Of a DNA stretch of 64,000 nucleotides, positions 24,372 through 32,078 are shown piece after piece. Location: contig JAEOSL010000006.1 in the NCBI GenBank assembly GCA_016840385.1, positions 1 through 64,000 of the forward strand, read 5' to 3'. The stretch comes from Candidatus Thorarchaeota archaeon. Lineage in GTDB: Archaea; Asgardarchaeota; Thorarchaeia; Thorarchaeales; Thorarchaeaceae. The notes below the pieces were generated by a model. It was given only the letters and a program-made list of their open reading frames with translations, did not search any database and was not told the origin of the DNA. Both the position numbers and the translations under genes were made by a program. Position 1 is the stretch's first letter, and every line of letters starts with the position of its first letter.

Positions 24372-25190
24372 ATGGGTCAAGAACTAACTGTTCTCAAACT
24401 AGGGGGTTCTCTCCTTACTGACAAGACTAAACCATATGTCATTCGGAAAGATGTACTGGATTCTGCAGCTCAAGAGATCAAGGAGTGTATCAGTGAAGGG
24501 CTGATACAGTCACTAATCTTGGTACATGGTGTTGGTTCCTATGGTCATCCGCTAGTATTAGAGCATCAACTTCACAAAGGATTCCAAAGCACTGACCAGA
24601 TACTACCTATTGCCAAGACACAGGCGAAAGTCAATGAGTTCCGACAAATGATAGTGAAGCAATTCCACGAGATAGAGGTCCCTATGGTACTTCTACATCC
24701 TTCTTCCATGATTGTGTCTAAGAAAATGAGGATGACCAACTACTTTCTTGATTCGCTGAAAAGCTTCGTGGATCTAGAAACAGTTCCCCTTCTTGGAGGT
24801 GACATGCTAATTGACACTGCTATGGGATGGAGTGTCGGTAGCGGGGATCAGTTGGCAGTCCTTCTTGCAAAGGAACTGGGAGCTAAGAATCTAATATTTG
24901 CGTCTGATGTAACTGGGATTTATGAAGCAGACCCAAAGGAAGTTCCAGATGCTCGCCCCATTGAGATAATCAATTTGAAAGAATTAGAAGCTACTTTGGA
25001 GCGGATGGGGGTTTCCGGTGTTATTGATGCGAGTGGCGCTATGAAAGGGAAGTTGAAGTCAATCATTCCTGTTACTTCTGAAATCGAGAAAGGATTGAAT
25101 GTTGGACTGATTTCGATGATGGAATATGGGAACCTCAAGTTGTTTCTAAAGGGCGAAAAGGTGCAGCATACTCGTGTAACTGTTGAGTAA
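24372..25190 (+). CDS. Isopentenyl phosphate kinase
   Basis: 272 residues of the amino-acid-kinase fold. The N-terminal phosphate loop is LKLGGSLLTDK. The segment LVHGVGSYGHPLV contains the active-site His (GSYGHP), which distinguishes isopentenyl phosphate kinases. A nucleotide-binding segment (FASDVTGIYEADP) and a late GVIDASGAMKGKL complete the fold. The enzyme converts isopentenyl phosphate plus ATP to isopentenyl diphosphate, the last step of the archaeal mevalonate route. AGGTGAT lies before the ATG. It is cotranscribed with the polyprenol-kinase-like gene and ends at the terminator at 25217-25236. Confidence 0.92.
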   Translation: MGQELTVLKLGGSLLTDKTKPYVIRKDVLDSAAQEIKECISEGLIQSLILVHGVGSYGHPLVLEHQLHKGFQSTDQILPIAKTQAKVNEFRQMIVKQFHEIEVPMVLLHPSSMIVSKKMRMTNYFLDSLKSFVDLETVPLLGGDMLIDTAMGWSVGSGDQLAVLLAKELGAKNLIFASDVTGIYEADPKEVPDARPIEIINLKELEATLERMGVSGVIDASGAMKGKLKSIIPVTSEIEKGLNVGLISMMEYGNLKLFLKGEKVQHTRVTVE

Positions 25191-25216
25191 ACTAACTGAA
25201 TCTATAAAATGAGATG

Positions 25217-25236
25217 ATAGGGCCCTGCGGCCCTAT
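25217..25236. terminator. Hairpin terminator after the isopentenyl phosphate kinase gene
   Basis: A perfect 8-base stem ATAGGGCC / GGCCCTAT with loop CTGC. It sits between two converging genes (stop 25190 and stop 25261) and may serve both. Confidence 0.75.
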
Positions 25237-25260
25237 AGTCATGTTTCAGGAAGATTAGGA

Positions 25261-25569
25261 CTAATCCTCTTTCTTCTCTGTAACTTCTTCTTCATCGAAG
25301 TCAAAATCTTCGAGTGGCTCTGGAGCTGGAGTGGTGAGCATTGTATATCCAATCCACATCGCAATGACCATGATTAGTACAACTCCAAGTAAGATTGGTA
25401 GTCTAACTAATAGGTTTGGATCGAAGAGGAATGCGAGGCCCCCAAATGTAGCAGTAACCCAAGCTTCGAGTTGAAACAGTGGGATGATTGCTAACCCCAT
25501 AACGTAGTAAACGAGTACTAGCAGAGCGAAGATGAAGATAATTGCTCCAATTGCTTTTTCTTTGCCTAT
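25261..25569 (-). CDS. Small membrane protein with acidic tail; probable non-AUG start
   Basis: From the first ATG (25500) the protein has 79 residues, but the frame is open and hydrophobic further upstream (KEKAIGAIIFIFALLVLVYYVM), clearly a membrane helix. No ATG, GTG or TTG occurs there. AGAGGAGAG (25577-25585, reverse) is followed by in-frame ATT (25575) and ATA (25569). I give the ATA start, 102 residues. Three helices and a tail of Asp/Glu (EDFDFDEEEVTEKKED) are seen. Function unknown. Confidence 0.6.
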   Translation of the reverse strand: MGKEKAIGAIIFIFALLVLVYYVMGLAIIPLFQLEAWVTATFGGLAFLFDPNLLVRLPILLGVVLIMVIAMWIGYTMLTTPAPEPLEDFDFDEEEVTEKKED

Positions 25570-25785
25570 TGTAATTACTCTCCTCTATGATTAAAGGAAC
25601 TAAGTCGTTTAGCGGTGGTGCACTCATAAAAGCATTACGTAGGGTAACTTGTTGTACAATATCGTGTTAGAATTTATATCTGTTCGATGAGAGAGTCGTT
25701 TGGGATTTCGCGGTTGTCTCGGAAAGACGAGTCATGATGGGACAATCATCACTGAGTTTGTTACTCAGTTGGGGTGTTTAGGGAA

Positions 25786-26634
25786 ATGGATGATAATGGG
25801 TATAGCACGTCTTCACAAAGAGTGAAAATAAGAGCTTACGGGGTTTCAGCTAGCTCCGTCAGAACCAGTGTGGCAGAAATAACAGGAATCACTCCTGGTA
25901 AAAAAGAGGCTGTAATGACTACAGAAACTGGTAGGGTTTTTGCTGAACCCGAAATCTACTCTACTGGTGGTGGAGGTTACTGTGATTGCAGTGGTTGTGG
26001 TGGTGGTTCTGGGGATGGCGAAGCACTGCTTGTAGGTATAATCATAATTGCTGTATTGATGATAATGGTTGCAGTAGTATGGGCCATCGTTTTGATTGCC
26101 TTCTCTATTCTTACTATAGGTGGGTTCCTGAAGAGAAGATATCGAACTGTTGTTGTTATTGAGCGACAGAATAGGGAGTTTTTGGGAAAGCTTGCGATAT
26201 CGATATTCAGAAAAAATGGTGTCTTGGAGTATCCTTTTGGTCATGAGGGATATGATGACTGGGTCAAACGAGATTTCAAGCTACATCTACGACTTAAGCA
26301 TATCAGACAAGTTAGCTTATTCTTTGGTATCGGATGGGGATGGATTGAGGTTATTTTCAAAGTGAATGAACTTCTCGCTGGTTATGTTACAAACTACGGT
26401 CCTACTATTTTACCACTACGGCTTGTTATGCTTGCTATCTTTATTCCACTACTGCTCTATAGTCCTATATTGGAGATGCAATTCAATAACGCTCACAAAG
26501 AAGGTGAAGAGATGGTGATGAGATTACTTCACGAAGAATACGACTTCTCTCCAGATCACGCCATGTCTTTCGTAGATCCACCAAAGACCACAACTGGAAT
26601 ATCATCAGATGCTATCAAAAAAATAGACTACTGA
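25786..26634 (+). CDS. Membrane protein with Gly/Cys-rich linker, unknown function
   Basis: About 282 residues from ATG 25786; GTG 25774 is an alternative. A soluble N-terminus (about 1-65) ends in a Gly/Cys stretch (GGGGYCDCSGCGGGSGDGE) right before a long hydrophobic helix (LLVGIIIIAVLMIMVAVVWAI). Two more helices lie near residues 190 and 220. The basic segment FLKRRYRTVVVIERQNREF and the late ELL/HEEYDFSPDHAM region are probably cytoplasmic. The Cys pair could bind metal. I do not recognise the family. Confidence 0.65.
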   Translation: MDDNGYSTSSQRVKIRAYGVSASSVRTSVAEITGITPGKKEAVMTTETGRVFAEPEIYSTGGGGYCDCSGCGGGSGDGEALLVGIIIIAVLMIMVAVVWAIVLIAFSILTIGGFLKRRYRTVVVIERQNREFLGKLAISIFRKNGVLEYPFGHEGYDDWVKRDFKLHLRLKHIRQVSLFFGIGWGWIEVIFKVNELLAGYVTNYGPTILPLRLVMLAIFIPLLLYSPILEMQFNNAHKEGEEMVMRLLHEEYDFSPDHAMSFVDPPKTTTGISSDAIKKIDY

Positions 26635-26685
26635 CAAATTTCAACGCACATGCATATGAACTGGCATGCTTCTCCTGTATCGCAT

Positions 26686-26700
26686 GGCTTATATTTAGTC
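26686..26700 (+). promoter_or_regulatory. TATA-like promoter element for etfBA
   Basis: GGCTTATATTTAGTC, about 45 bases before the etfB start, fits an archaeal TATA box. Confidence 0.45.
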
Positions 26701-26741
26701 CACTTGCCGATACGCATACATACCACGGGAGTTGACGTGCG

Positions 26742-27530
26742 TTGAAGATTGTTGTACCTGTAAAGCAGGTTCCCGAAGTGTCTGAAGTTCGTATGAACGA
26801 AGAAACGGGCACACTCATCAGAGATGGTGTTCCAAGTATCATTAATCCATTTGATGAGCTTGCTGTAGAAGCTGCAATTCAATTGAAAGAGGCTCACGGT
26901 GGAGAGGTCACCATTATCACAATGGGACCACCACAAGCAAAGGATGTCCTACTCAAGGCTCTAGCAATGGGCGCCGACAACGCAGTGCATCTGACTGATC
27001 CTGCATTTGCTGGTGCTGATACATTGGCTACAGCTTTCACGTTATCTGAATATATCAAGAAAATGGAATTTGATCTTGTCATCTGTGGAAAACAGGCAAT
27101 TGATGGAGACACTGCACAAGTTGGTCCCGAACTTGCTGAATTTCTTGGTGTCCCACAGATATGTTATGTTCGCAAGATTGAGATCAGCGAGGATGGGAAA
27201 CACATCACTTGCCATCGTGAAACCGATGAAGGATATGAAGTTGTCAAGGCTAAACTACCTGCACTTCTTACTGCTACAAAGGGACTCAACGAGCCCCGAC
27301 TTCCTAATATCATGGGAATCATGAAGGCAAAACAGAAGCCATTCGAAGAGGTAAATGCAGAAACTCTGGGGACAGAACTTGAGCTTCTTGGTCTGGATGG
27401 TTCTCCTACTGTGGTTCGAAAGGTATACCCACCAGAGAAGAAGAAGGGTGGAATCATTGTAGATGGTGAAGATACTGCGGCTGCTGTGAAACAGCTTGTA
27501 GAATTTCTTACAAAGAAGGGGGCAATCTAA
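26742..27530 (+). CDS. etfB: Electron transfer flavoprotein beta subunit
   Basis: 262 residues from TTG 26742, with GGGAG ten bases upstream; no ATG fits the conserved N-terminus KIVVPVKQVPEV. The fold carries the conserved NPFDELAVEAAIQLKE and the AMP-binding LVICGKQAIDGDTAQVGPEL. EtfB binds AMP or FAD and, with EtfA, shuttles electrons between acyl-CoA or other dehydrogenases and a quinone or ferredoxin. It is followed immediately by etfA, with one base between the stop and the ATG. Confidence 0.95.
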   Translation: MKIVVPVKQVPEVSEVRMNEETGTLIRDGVPSIINPFDELAVEAAIQLKEAHGGEVTIITMGPPQAKDVLLKALAMGADNAVHLTDPAFAGADTLATAFTLSEYIKKMEFDLVICGKQAIDGDTAQVGPELAEFLGVPQICYVRKIEISEDGKHITCHRETDEGYEVVKAKLPALLTATKGLNEPRLPNIMGIMKAKQKPFEEVNAETLGTELELLGLDGSPTVVRKVYPPEKKKGGIIVDGEDTAAAVKQLVEFLTKKGAI

Positions 27531-27531
27531 G

Positions 27532-28731
27532 ATGAAATTCAATTACGATAGAGATCTATGTAATGGATGCATGCTTTGCCCCAAGGTATGTAACTTCGAT
27601 GCGATTGAGAAAGATGGCGACAAAGTCAAGTTCGACATGAACAAGTGTGTCTACTGCGGTTCGTGTGAAGAGATTTGCCCCGTTGATGCCATTCACATTG
27701 AACGTCGTGCCTTTGACAAGTCCCAGGTTAAGGAATACCATGATGTCTGGGTATTTTGTGAAACAAATGAAGGTCGACTCCGAAGTGTAGCTTTAGAACT
27801 TGTCACTGAGGGAAGAGTACTTGCTGATGCTCTGGGTGAGAATCTTATCGCAGTTATCATTGGTCATGAGATTGAGAATCATACTGATACCCTAATCCAT
27901 CAAGGCGCAGACAAGGTCATTGTTGTTGACGACAAGATGTTCACAGACTATACAACAGATGCTTACACCATTGCTATGACCTCATTAATAGCACCAAGGA
28001 AACCAAGCGTTGTTCTATTCGGTGCAACAGGCAATGGAAGGGACCTTGCTCCCAGAATTGCAGCTAGAATGGGTGTGGGTTGCACAGCTGATTGTACAGG
28101 TCTTGAGATTGATGACGAACGTCAACTTGTCCAGACTCGTCCAGCCTTTGGTGGTAACATCATTGCTGAGATTATCACACCAGCAAGAAGACCTCAGATT
28201 GCCACCGTAAGACCCAATGTCTTCAAGCCATCAGAACCTGACACATCACGTACCGGTGAAGTTGAGAAGGCTGACATTCAGATAAGTCCGGTTCAGGTCC
28301 GTACTCGTGTCCTTGAGAAGGTCAGTGAAGTTGTAGAGGGAATGAAATCGGTTGAAGAAGCTGATGTCATTGTCTGTAGTGGTCGTGGTATCAAAGACCC
28401 TGAGAACCTCTCTCTACCAAAGGAACTTGCTGATTTACTTGACGCTGCTGTGGGTGGTTCACGACCAATCGTCGACTTAGGTTGGTTACCTCCAACTCAG
28501 CAGGTCGGTCAATCTGGTAGGACCGTTTGTCCCAAGCTGTATTTTGCGCTGGGAATCTCAGGTCAGATCCAGCACCTCGCAGGCATGTCCTCAAGTGATC
28601 TCATAGTTGCTATCAATAAAGACCCTGAGGCCCCGATATTCGGTTCATCAGACTTTGGGATTGTGGGAGATATCTTCACCATTCTTCCAGAGTTGATCTC
28701 AGAGATCAAGAAAGTGTTTGATGCAAGATAA
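27532..28731 (+). CDS. etfA: Electron transfer flavoprotein alpha subunit with N-terminal 2[4Fe-4S] ferredoxin domain
   Basis: 399 residues. Residues 1-60 form a ferredoxin domain with two clusters (CNGCMLCPKVC at 11-21 and CVYCGSCEEIC at 38-48). The Etf N-terminal domain follows (about 65-250). The FAD-binding domain has WLPPTQQVGQSGRTV, GISGQIQHLAGM and AINKDPEAPIF. Ferredoxin-fused EtfA occurs in anaerobes and some electron-bifurcating complexes. Its last 15 codons and stop (28684-28731) are duplicated at 29286-29333, so the present end may have come with an inserted module. Confidence 0.95.
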   Translation: MKFNYDRDLCNGCMLCPKVCNFDAIEKDGDKVKFDMNKCVYCGSCEEICPVDAIHIERRAFDKSQVKEYHDVWVFCETNEGRLRSVALELVTEGRVLADALGENLIAVIIGHEIENHTDTLIHQGADKVIVVDDKMFTDYTTDAYTIAMTSLIAPRKPSVVLFGATGNGRDLAPRIAARMGVGCTADCTGLEIDDERQLVQTRPAFGGNIIAEIITPARRPQIATVRPNVFKPSEPDTSRTGEVEKADIQISPVQVRTRVLEKVSEVVEGMKSVEEADVIVCSGRGIKDPENLSLPKELADLLDAAVGGSRPIVDLGWLPPTQQVGQSGRTVCPKLYFALGISGQIQHLAGMSSSDLIVAINKDPEAPIFGSSDFGIVGDIFTILPELISEIKKVFDAR

Positions 28732-28739
28732 AATGAATA

Positions 28740-28766
28740 CCTGCTCAGTCATTGCGATTGAGCAGG
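28740..28766. terminator. Terminator after etfA (proximal copy)
   Basis: A perfect 8-base stem CCTGCTCA / TGAGCAGG with an 11-base loop, nine bases after the etfA stop. The distal etfA tail has a different hairpin at 29347-29366. Confidence 0.75.
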
Positions 28767-28841
28767 CTCTCACTATTTCTCATTAGCTCTTACGTCGTTC
28801 AACACTCTAAATACAAGAAAAACAACAGATTTTGCTTGATA

Positions 28842-29282
28842 ATGATGGAATCTAATTCCTCAATGATTCAGCGAATCAAACTCATTCTTATTATCATCAC
28901 TGTAATCATAGTCTTTATGGTCCCATATGGATACCATATAGATGTCGGACCTGGTCCTAACGGACTCATGGCAATTACTTGGGAGTTACCAGAAACCTAT
29001 GGTCTGATGATACTTTCAGCTCTCGAGTACTTCATCTATTATCTCTACCGGCTTGTTGTTCTCCGAGGGATGTGGAGATTGTTGAATGGTGCGATATCAT
29101 CCAGACGATTCATGGTTCATGGCCTAGTATCTGAGATAATTCCACTACTGATATCTATTCCCGGAGTCCTGTTTCTTAGTTCTGAAGGCGAGACCTATAT
29201 CCCAATTATGATTCCAATCCCTATTCTCTTACTCTATTGTGGTTTTGTTGTGATTTATCTTAGAACGCAAAGCGAAACCTAG
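28842..29282 (+). CDS. Small membrane protein of the DVGPGP family, inserted at the etfA 3' end
   Basis: 146 residues from ATG 28842 (ORF extends upstream to 28752, but the homologous protein and hydrophobic pattern favour this start). N-terminal helix LILIIITVIIVFMVPYGY is followed by DVGPGPNGLMAITW, the family signature, and a C-terminal helix PIMIPIPILLLYCGFVV. It is homologous to 1336-1815 in the S19-tail array. The gene stops three bases before a second etfA tail begins, exactly as cargo genes abut S19 tails. Function unknown. Confidence 0.8.
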   Translation: MMESNSSMIQRIKLILIIITVIIVFMVPYGYHIDVGPGPNGLMAITWELPETYGLMILSALEYFIYYLYRLVVLRGMWRLLNGAISSRRFMVHGLVSEIIPLLISIPGVLFLSSEGETYIPIMIPIPILLLYCGFVVIYLRTQSET

Positions 29283-29285
29283 TAT

Positions 29286-29333
29286 CTTCCTGAGTTAATT
29301 TCAAAGATCAAGAAAGTGCTTGATGCAAGATAG
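29286..29333 (+). repeat. Displaced duplicate of the etfA 3' end
   Basis: Reads LPELISKIKKVLDAR and TAG, against LPELISEIKKVFDAR and TAA at the end of etfA (28684-28731). Six of 48 bases differ and 13 of 15 residues agree. It follows the membrane-protein stop by three bases and leads into its own terminator. Homology begins at the Leu codon; the preceding residues do not match. Confidence 0.92.
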
Positions 29334-29346
29334 ATTTAGTTCAATA

Positions 29347-29366
29347 CCCAGTCCGAGCGGGCTGGG
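29347..29366 (+). terminator. Terminator after the displaced etfA tail
   Basis: Stem CCCAGTCC / GGGCTGGG (one G-T pair), loop GAGC, then TTTT and a T-rich run. It fits an ancestral etfA terminator left behind by the insertion. Confidence 0.8.
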
Positions 29367-29384
29367 TTTTCTATTCCTTTTCAC

Positions 29385-29501
29385 TTATTCTTCTACTTCT
29401 CCGTACACCATATACGCAAATGTAAGAAGAACAGCTAGAACCCCTAAAATCATTAGTAGAAGGAAGAGGATTGTTTCTTCAAGAGTTTGAGTCTGCTCCA
29501 T
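29385..29501 (-). CDS. 38-residue single-helix membrane protein
   Basis: A short ORF from ATG 29501 to TAA 29385: a polar start (MEQTQTLEETI), one membrane helix (LFLLLMILGVLAVLLTFAYMVY) and an acidic end (GEVEE). A weak GGGG lies about nine bases upstream. This is typical of small membrane subunits or regulators; no function can be assigned. It converges on the etfA-tail terminator. Confidence 0.5.
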   Translation of the reverse strand: MEQTQTLEETILFLLLMILGVLAVLLTFAYMVYGEVEE

Positions 29502-29630
29502 TTTTACGAACCCCACATGTACTGTCCTATCAGAAATCTGCAATACCATTTGTCTTTGGAAAGTACAAGACTCGCACTAACTACTGGTGCATTTAGATTG
29601 ATTATCAAAAAGAGCGATCGAAATGAAAGT

Positions 29631-29649
29631 GGGCAGTACTAGACTGCCC
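29631..29649. terminator. Terminator after the histone gene
   Basis: A perfect 7-base stem GGGCAGT / ACTGCCC with loop ACTAG, about 30 bases past the histone stop (minus strand). Confidence 0.7.
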
Positions 29650-29677
29650 AAACTTTTTCTTTCTTTATACTGGTAAC

Positions 29678-29878
29678 TTAGAAGTCGTAAGCCTTCAGAG
29701 TCTTTCTCTTGTTGTCCGTGCATCGCTTGGATGCTTCGGTCAACATAGCGTTGATCTGAGTGTTGATTGCACCATACGCATCAGATCCAACCATCATCTT
29801 GTTCTCACGTGCGAAGTCTTGTACAGCCTTCTTAACAAAGAAGGTAAACTTTGGTTTCTTAGCTTTAGCTTTTGCCAT
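29678..29878 (-). CDS. Archaeal histone
   Basis: 66 residues from ATG 29878, which has GAGG eight bases before it; an upstream Met at 29908 lacks one. After a short basic lead (MAKAKAKKPKFTF) comes the histone fold: VKKAVQDFARENKMMVGSDAYGAI, then a long helix (INTQINAMLTEASKRC), then the RKTLKAYDF end matching the GRKTVKAxD motif of archaeal histones. It should dimerise and wrap DNA. The loop DNKRKT lacks the usual Gly before Arg, so it is a divergent member. Confidence 0.85.
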   Translation of the reverse strand: MAKAKAKKPKFTFFVKKAVQDFARENKMMVGSDAYGAINTQINAMLTEASKRCTDNKRKTLKAYDF

Positions 29879-30119
29879 TGTATTTTCCTCTAAGATAGTG
29901 TCCTGCATGAAGAGGCATGGTTACAATAGAGTTTCCAACCCCCTGGCAACAGGCAAATGCAACGACCTTAATTTGCAATATAAGCATATGTCGCATAGAA
30001 CGCTTCTACGTTCACTCTAGCTAGACAATGAAAATTCCTATGATTTTGGTAAAAAAACGAACAACTGTATTCCGATACATTTATATGGAAATGTAATAAT
30101 GTACAGTTAGCGAATTACA

Positions 30120-31106
30120 ATGACTGAAGATATTGACGATATTAAACGCGAACTCGACGAGGTCCGCAAACTCAAAGAGGAGCTGCGCCGAGAGGTCGAG
30201 GATGTACGACGAGAAAGAGAAGATACACTTCGTCGTAAAGAAGAAATTGATGGAGAAAAAGCACGTCATGGAAGAAAGCCAAGACCACCACGCGCACCTC
30301 GTGCTCCACGAAGACTCAGAGCTGGTAAAGATATTGACATCGACATTGGTGGGATCACTGATAGTCTTGAGGACATGATGGAAGGACTTGGCAAATCTAT
30401 TGAGATGAGCATCAAGGATGTAGAAGGAATTGGAAAGAGTATTAGAATTCCTGGAATTCATGTTCGTAGAGCATCTCGAAAAGGTAGAAAGGGAAGAAGA
30501 ATTCGCAAGAAAGATATTGAGAAAATTCCCCCTGAACGTGTCGCAAAGATAGTTGCTCCGTTGGGTAGCGAGGAAAGATTGAGGATACTACAATTTCTGA
30601 AGGAAGGTGGTAAGACCTTCAATGAGATTGAGATCTTCACGACAAAGACTGGTAGCTCTCTGACACATCACTTGAATCCCCTAGTTGAGGCAAGTTATGT
30701 TGTGAAAGGAGAGGTTCGTGGAACCTACTACCTAACAGTTGAAGGACGTTTAGCTTACAGACTTGCTCAGTGGTTAACTCACCGTGTCGAAAGACAACGT
30801 GATAAGACTGGCAACAATGGATCGAACGGAGAGGCTGAGATCAAAGTTGATTTTGAAGAAGATACTGATGCTGAAGAGGTAATCATAGTAGAGGATGAGG
30901 AGGAGCTCGAGAAGGCTGCAGAACACCTTGAACGAGTTTCTGAAAGACTCGAAGCGACTCAGGATCAGCTCGAAGATGCTGCTGATGAACTGGTGGATGC
31001 CAAGGAAGAGGAGCACGAACGACTCGAAGAGCTTAGGGAGCAGGAAGAAGAACGTCAAGAAAGTCGAGAAGATGACGACCTCGATTCAATGGATTGGAAG
31101 GACTAA
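30120..31106 (+). CDS. Winged-helix transcriptional regulator with long coiled coils
   Basis: 328 residues. A charged coiled coil (about 1-55) and a basic linker (RHGRKPRPPRAPRAPRRLRA) precede an ArsR-like winged helix at about 135-225 (EERLRILQFLKEGGKTFNEIE ... SSLTHHLNPLVEASYVVKGEV ... RGTYYLTVEGRLAYRL). A second long acidic coiled coil ends in DSMDWKD. It is probably a DNA-binding regulator; ligand unknown. A TATA-like CATTTATATGG lies about 40 bases upstream. Its partner gene starts 13 bases later and also ends DWKD. Confidence 0.82.
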   Translation: MTEDIDDIKRELDEVRKLKEELRREVEDVRREREDTLRRKEEIDGEKARHGRKPRPPRAPRAPRRLRAGKDIDIDIGGITDSLEDMMEGLGKSIEMSIKDVEGIGKSIRIPGIHVRRASRKGRKGRRIRKKDIEKIPPERVAKIVAPLGSEERLRILQFLKEGGKTFNEIEIFTTKTGSSLTHHLNPLVEASYVVKGEVRGTYYLTVEGRLAYRLAQWLTHRVERQRDKTGNNGSNGEAEIKVDFEEDTDAEEVIIVEDEEELEKAAEHLERVSERLEATQDQLEDAADELVDAKEEEHERLEELREQEEERQESREDDDLDSMDWKD

Positions 31107-31119
31107 GGAGGAAACAAAG

Positions 31120-31884
31120 ATGAAGAATCTAAAACCCGATACCAATGCAATGGTAGTGACCGAAGAATACGACATCATCTCACACGAGAAAGCCTATGTC
31201 CGAATGGAACCTGGGTGCGTGTGGGTATACCTCCTTGAGGATGATAAGAGAGTGGGGATTGCCTATGCAGGTCCCTCCAAGTTTGCAGTTGACGCAATTG
31301 CAGAAACTGATATGGGTGCAATGGGTGAATCTGTGACTGATACTCTAGAGGGTATCTCATTATTCATTGGTTCCGCTTCATTGGACAACATATCCAAGAA
31401 GGCTGAGAACTCAGACCTTCAGACTACGGGATTCAATGATACTTCTGCATTCACTCAGGCTATTGAAGCATCTATGAAGGATCACATCAATGGTGGGAAT
31501 AAACAGACAAAGATTGACAACAAGAGCGATGCAAGGATCTTCTTTGGAACTGACTCTGAGGAAACAAAGGTCCTTCTCGTCCTCAGTGAAGAAAAAGGGC
31601 TAGTTTTCACCCATGGTAAACTAGTCTATGTAATAGGAGATGATAACATGGTTTCAGTAAGTAAATCCGGTGTAGTGATTACAAATAGGGATGGTAAACA
31701 ACTCATTGTTGGCAAAGGTCGCATTAGTGGACTTGATGATATCGTGGATATTGGTCCAATTGTAACCCGATCTGTAGCAGGTGCATTGAAGGGCTTGAAA
31801 GGGCTCAAAGCTATGAAGCCAATGATGAGAACCGCTGCATCCTATCCCTATGATAATGTAGACGACTTTGATTGGAAGGATTGA
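31120..31884 (+). CDS. Unknown protein coupled to the winged-helix regulator
   Basis: 254 residues from ATG 31120, with AAGGAGG (31105-31111) overlapping the previous stop. The sequence is beta-rich, without membrane segments, and resembles a polypeptide of repeated strands (KAYVRMEPGCVWVYLLEDDK, VLLVLSEEKGLVFTHGKLVYV, SGVVITNRDGKQLIVG). A Gly/Lys/Met-rich segment (GALKGLKGLKAMKPMM) precedes the end, DDFDWKD, the same last residues as the upstream regulator. I do not recognise a family. The shared tail suggests that both bind a common partner. Confidence 0.72.
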   Translation: MKNLKPDTNAMVVTEEYDIISHEKAYVRMEPGCVWVYLLEDDKRVGIAYAGPSKFAVDAIAETDMGAMGESVTDTLEGISLFIGSASLDNISKKAENSDLQTTGFNDTSAFTQAIEASMKDHINGGNKQTKIDNKSDARIFFGTDSEETKVLLVLSEEKGLVFTHGKLVYVIGDDNMVSVSKSGVVITNRDGKQLIVGKGRISGLDDIVDIGPIVTRSVAGALKGLKGLKAMKPMMRTAASYPYDNVDDFDWKD

Positions 31885-31890
31885 TGCAAG

Positions 31891-32016
31891 ATGGATGAAT
31901 GCAGCACACGACTTTCACGTATAGAAACAACTGCAGTGAATTTCATCCGTCAGGTATCTTCAGAATTGACATCATCCACTTCTCTATCTCGAGATGTCAA
32001 TCATATTCATGCTTGA
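31891..32016 (+). CDS. Possible 41-residue protein
   Basis: An ORF opens seven bases after the previous gene (MDECSTRLSRIETTAVNFIR ... DVNHIHA). GGAAGG lies about 12 bases upstream, inside the previous gene. It has no recognisable domain and sits before a strong terminator, so it may be translated as part of the operon or be chance. Confidence 0.3.
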   Translation: MDECSTRLSRIETTAVNFIRQVSSELTSSTSLSRDVNHIHA

Positions 32017-32034
32017 TTCGTTTCCGTACACTCC

Positions 32035-32060
32035 GAGCTCCTGTCCTCTGACGGGAGCTC
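32035..32060. terminator. Bidirectional terminator
   Basis: Stem GAGCTCC / GGAGCTC extended by GTC / GAC, followed by ATTTTTTAG on the plus strand. It separates the regulator operon from the converging ABC exporter operon. Confidence 0.8.
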
Positions 32061-32078
32061 ACCCTCTATTTTTTAGAA

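Noticed and set aside
31885..31897. TTGATGCAAGAT also present at the etfA end
   Set aside because: The 12-base match to the etfA tail has no flanking similarity and lies in a different coding context; I treat it as chance.
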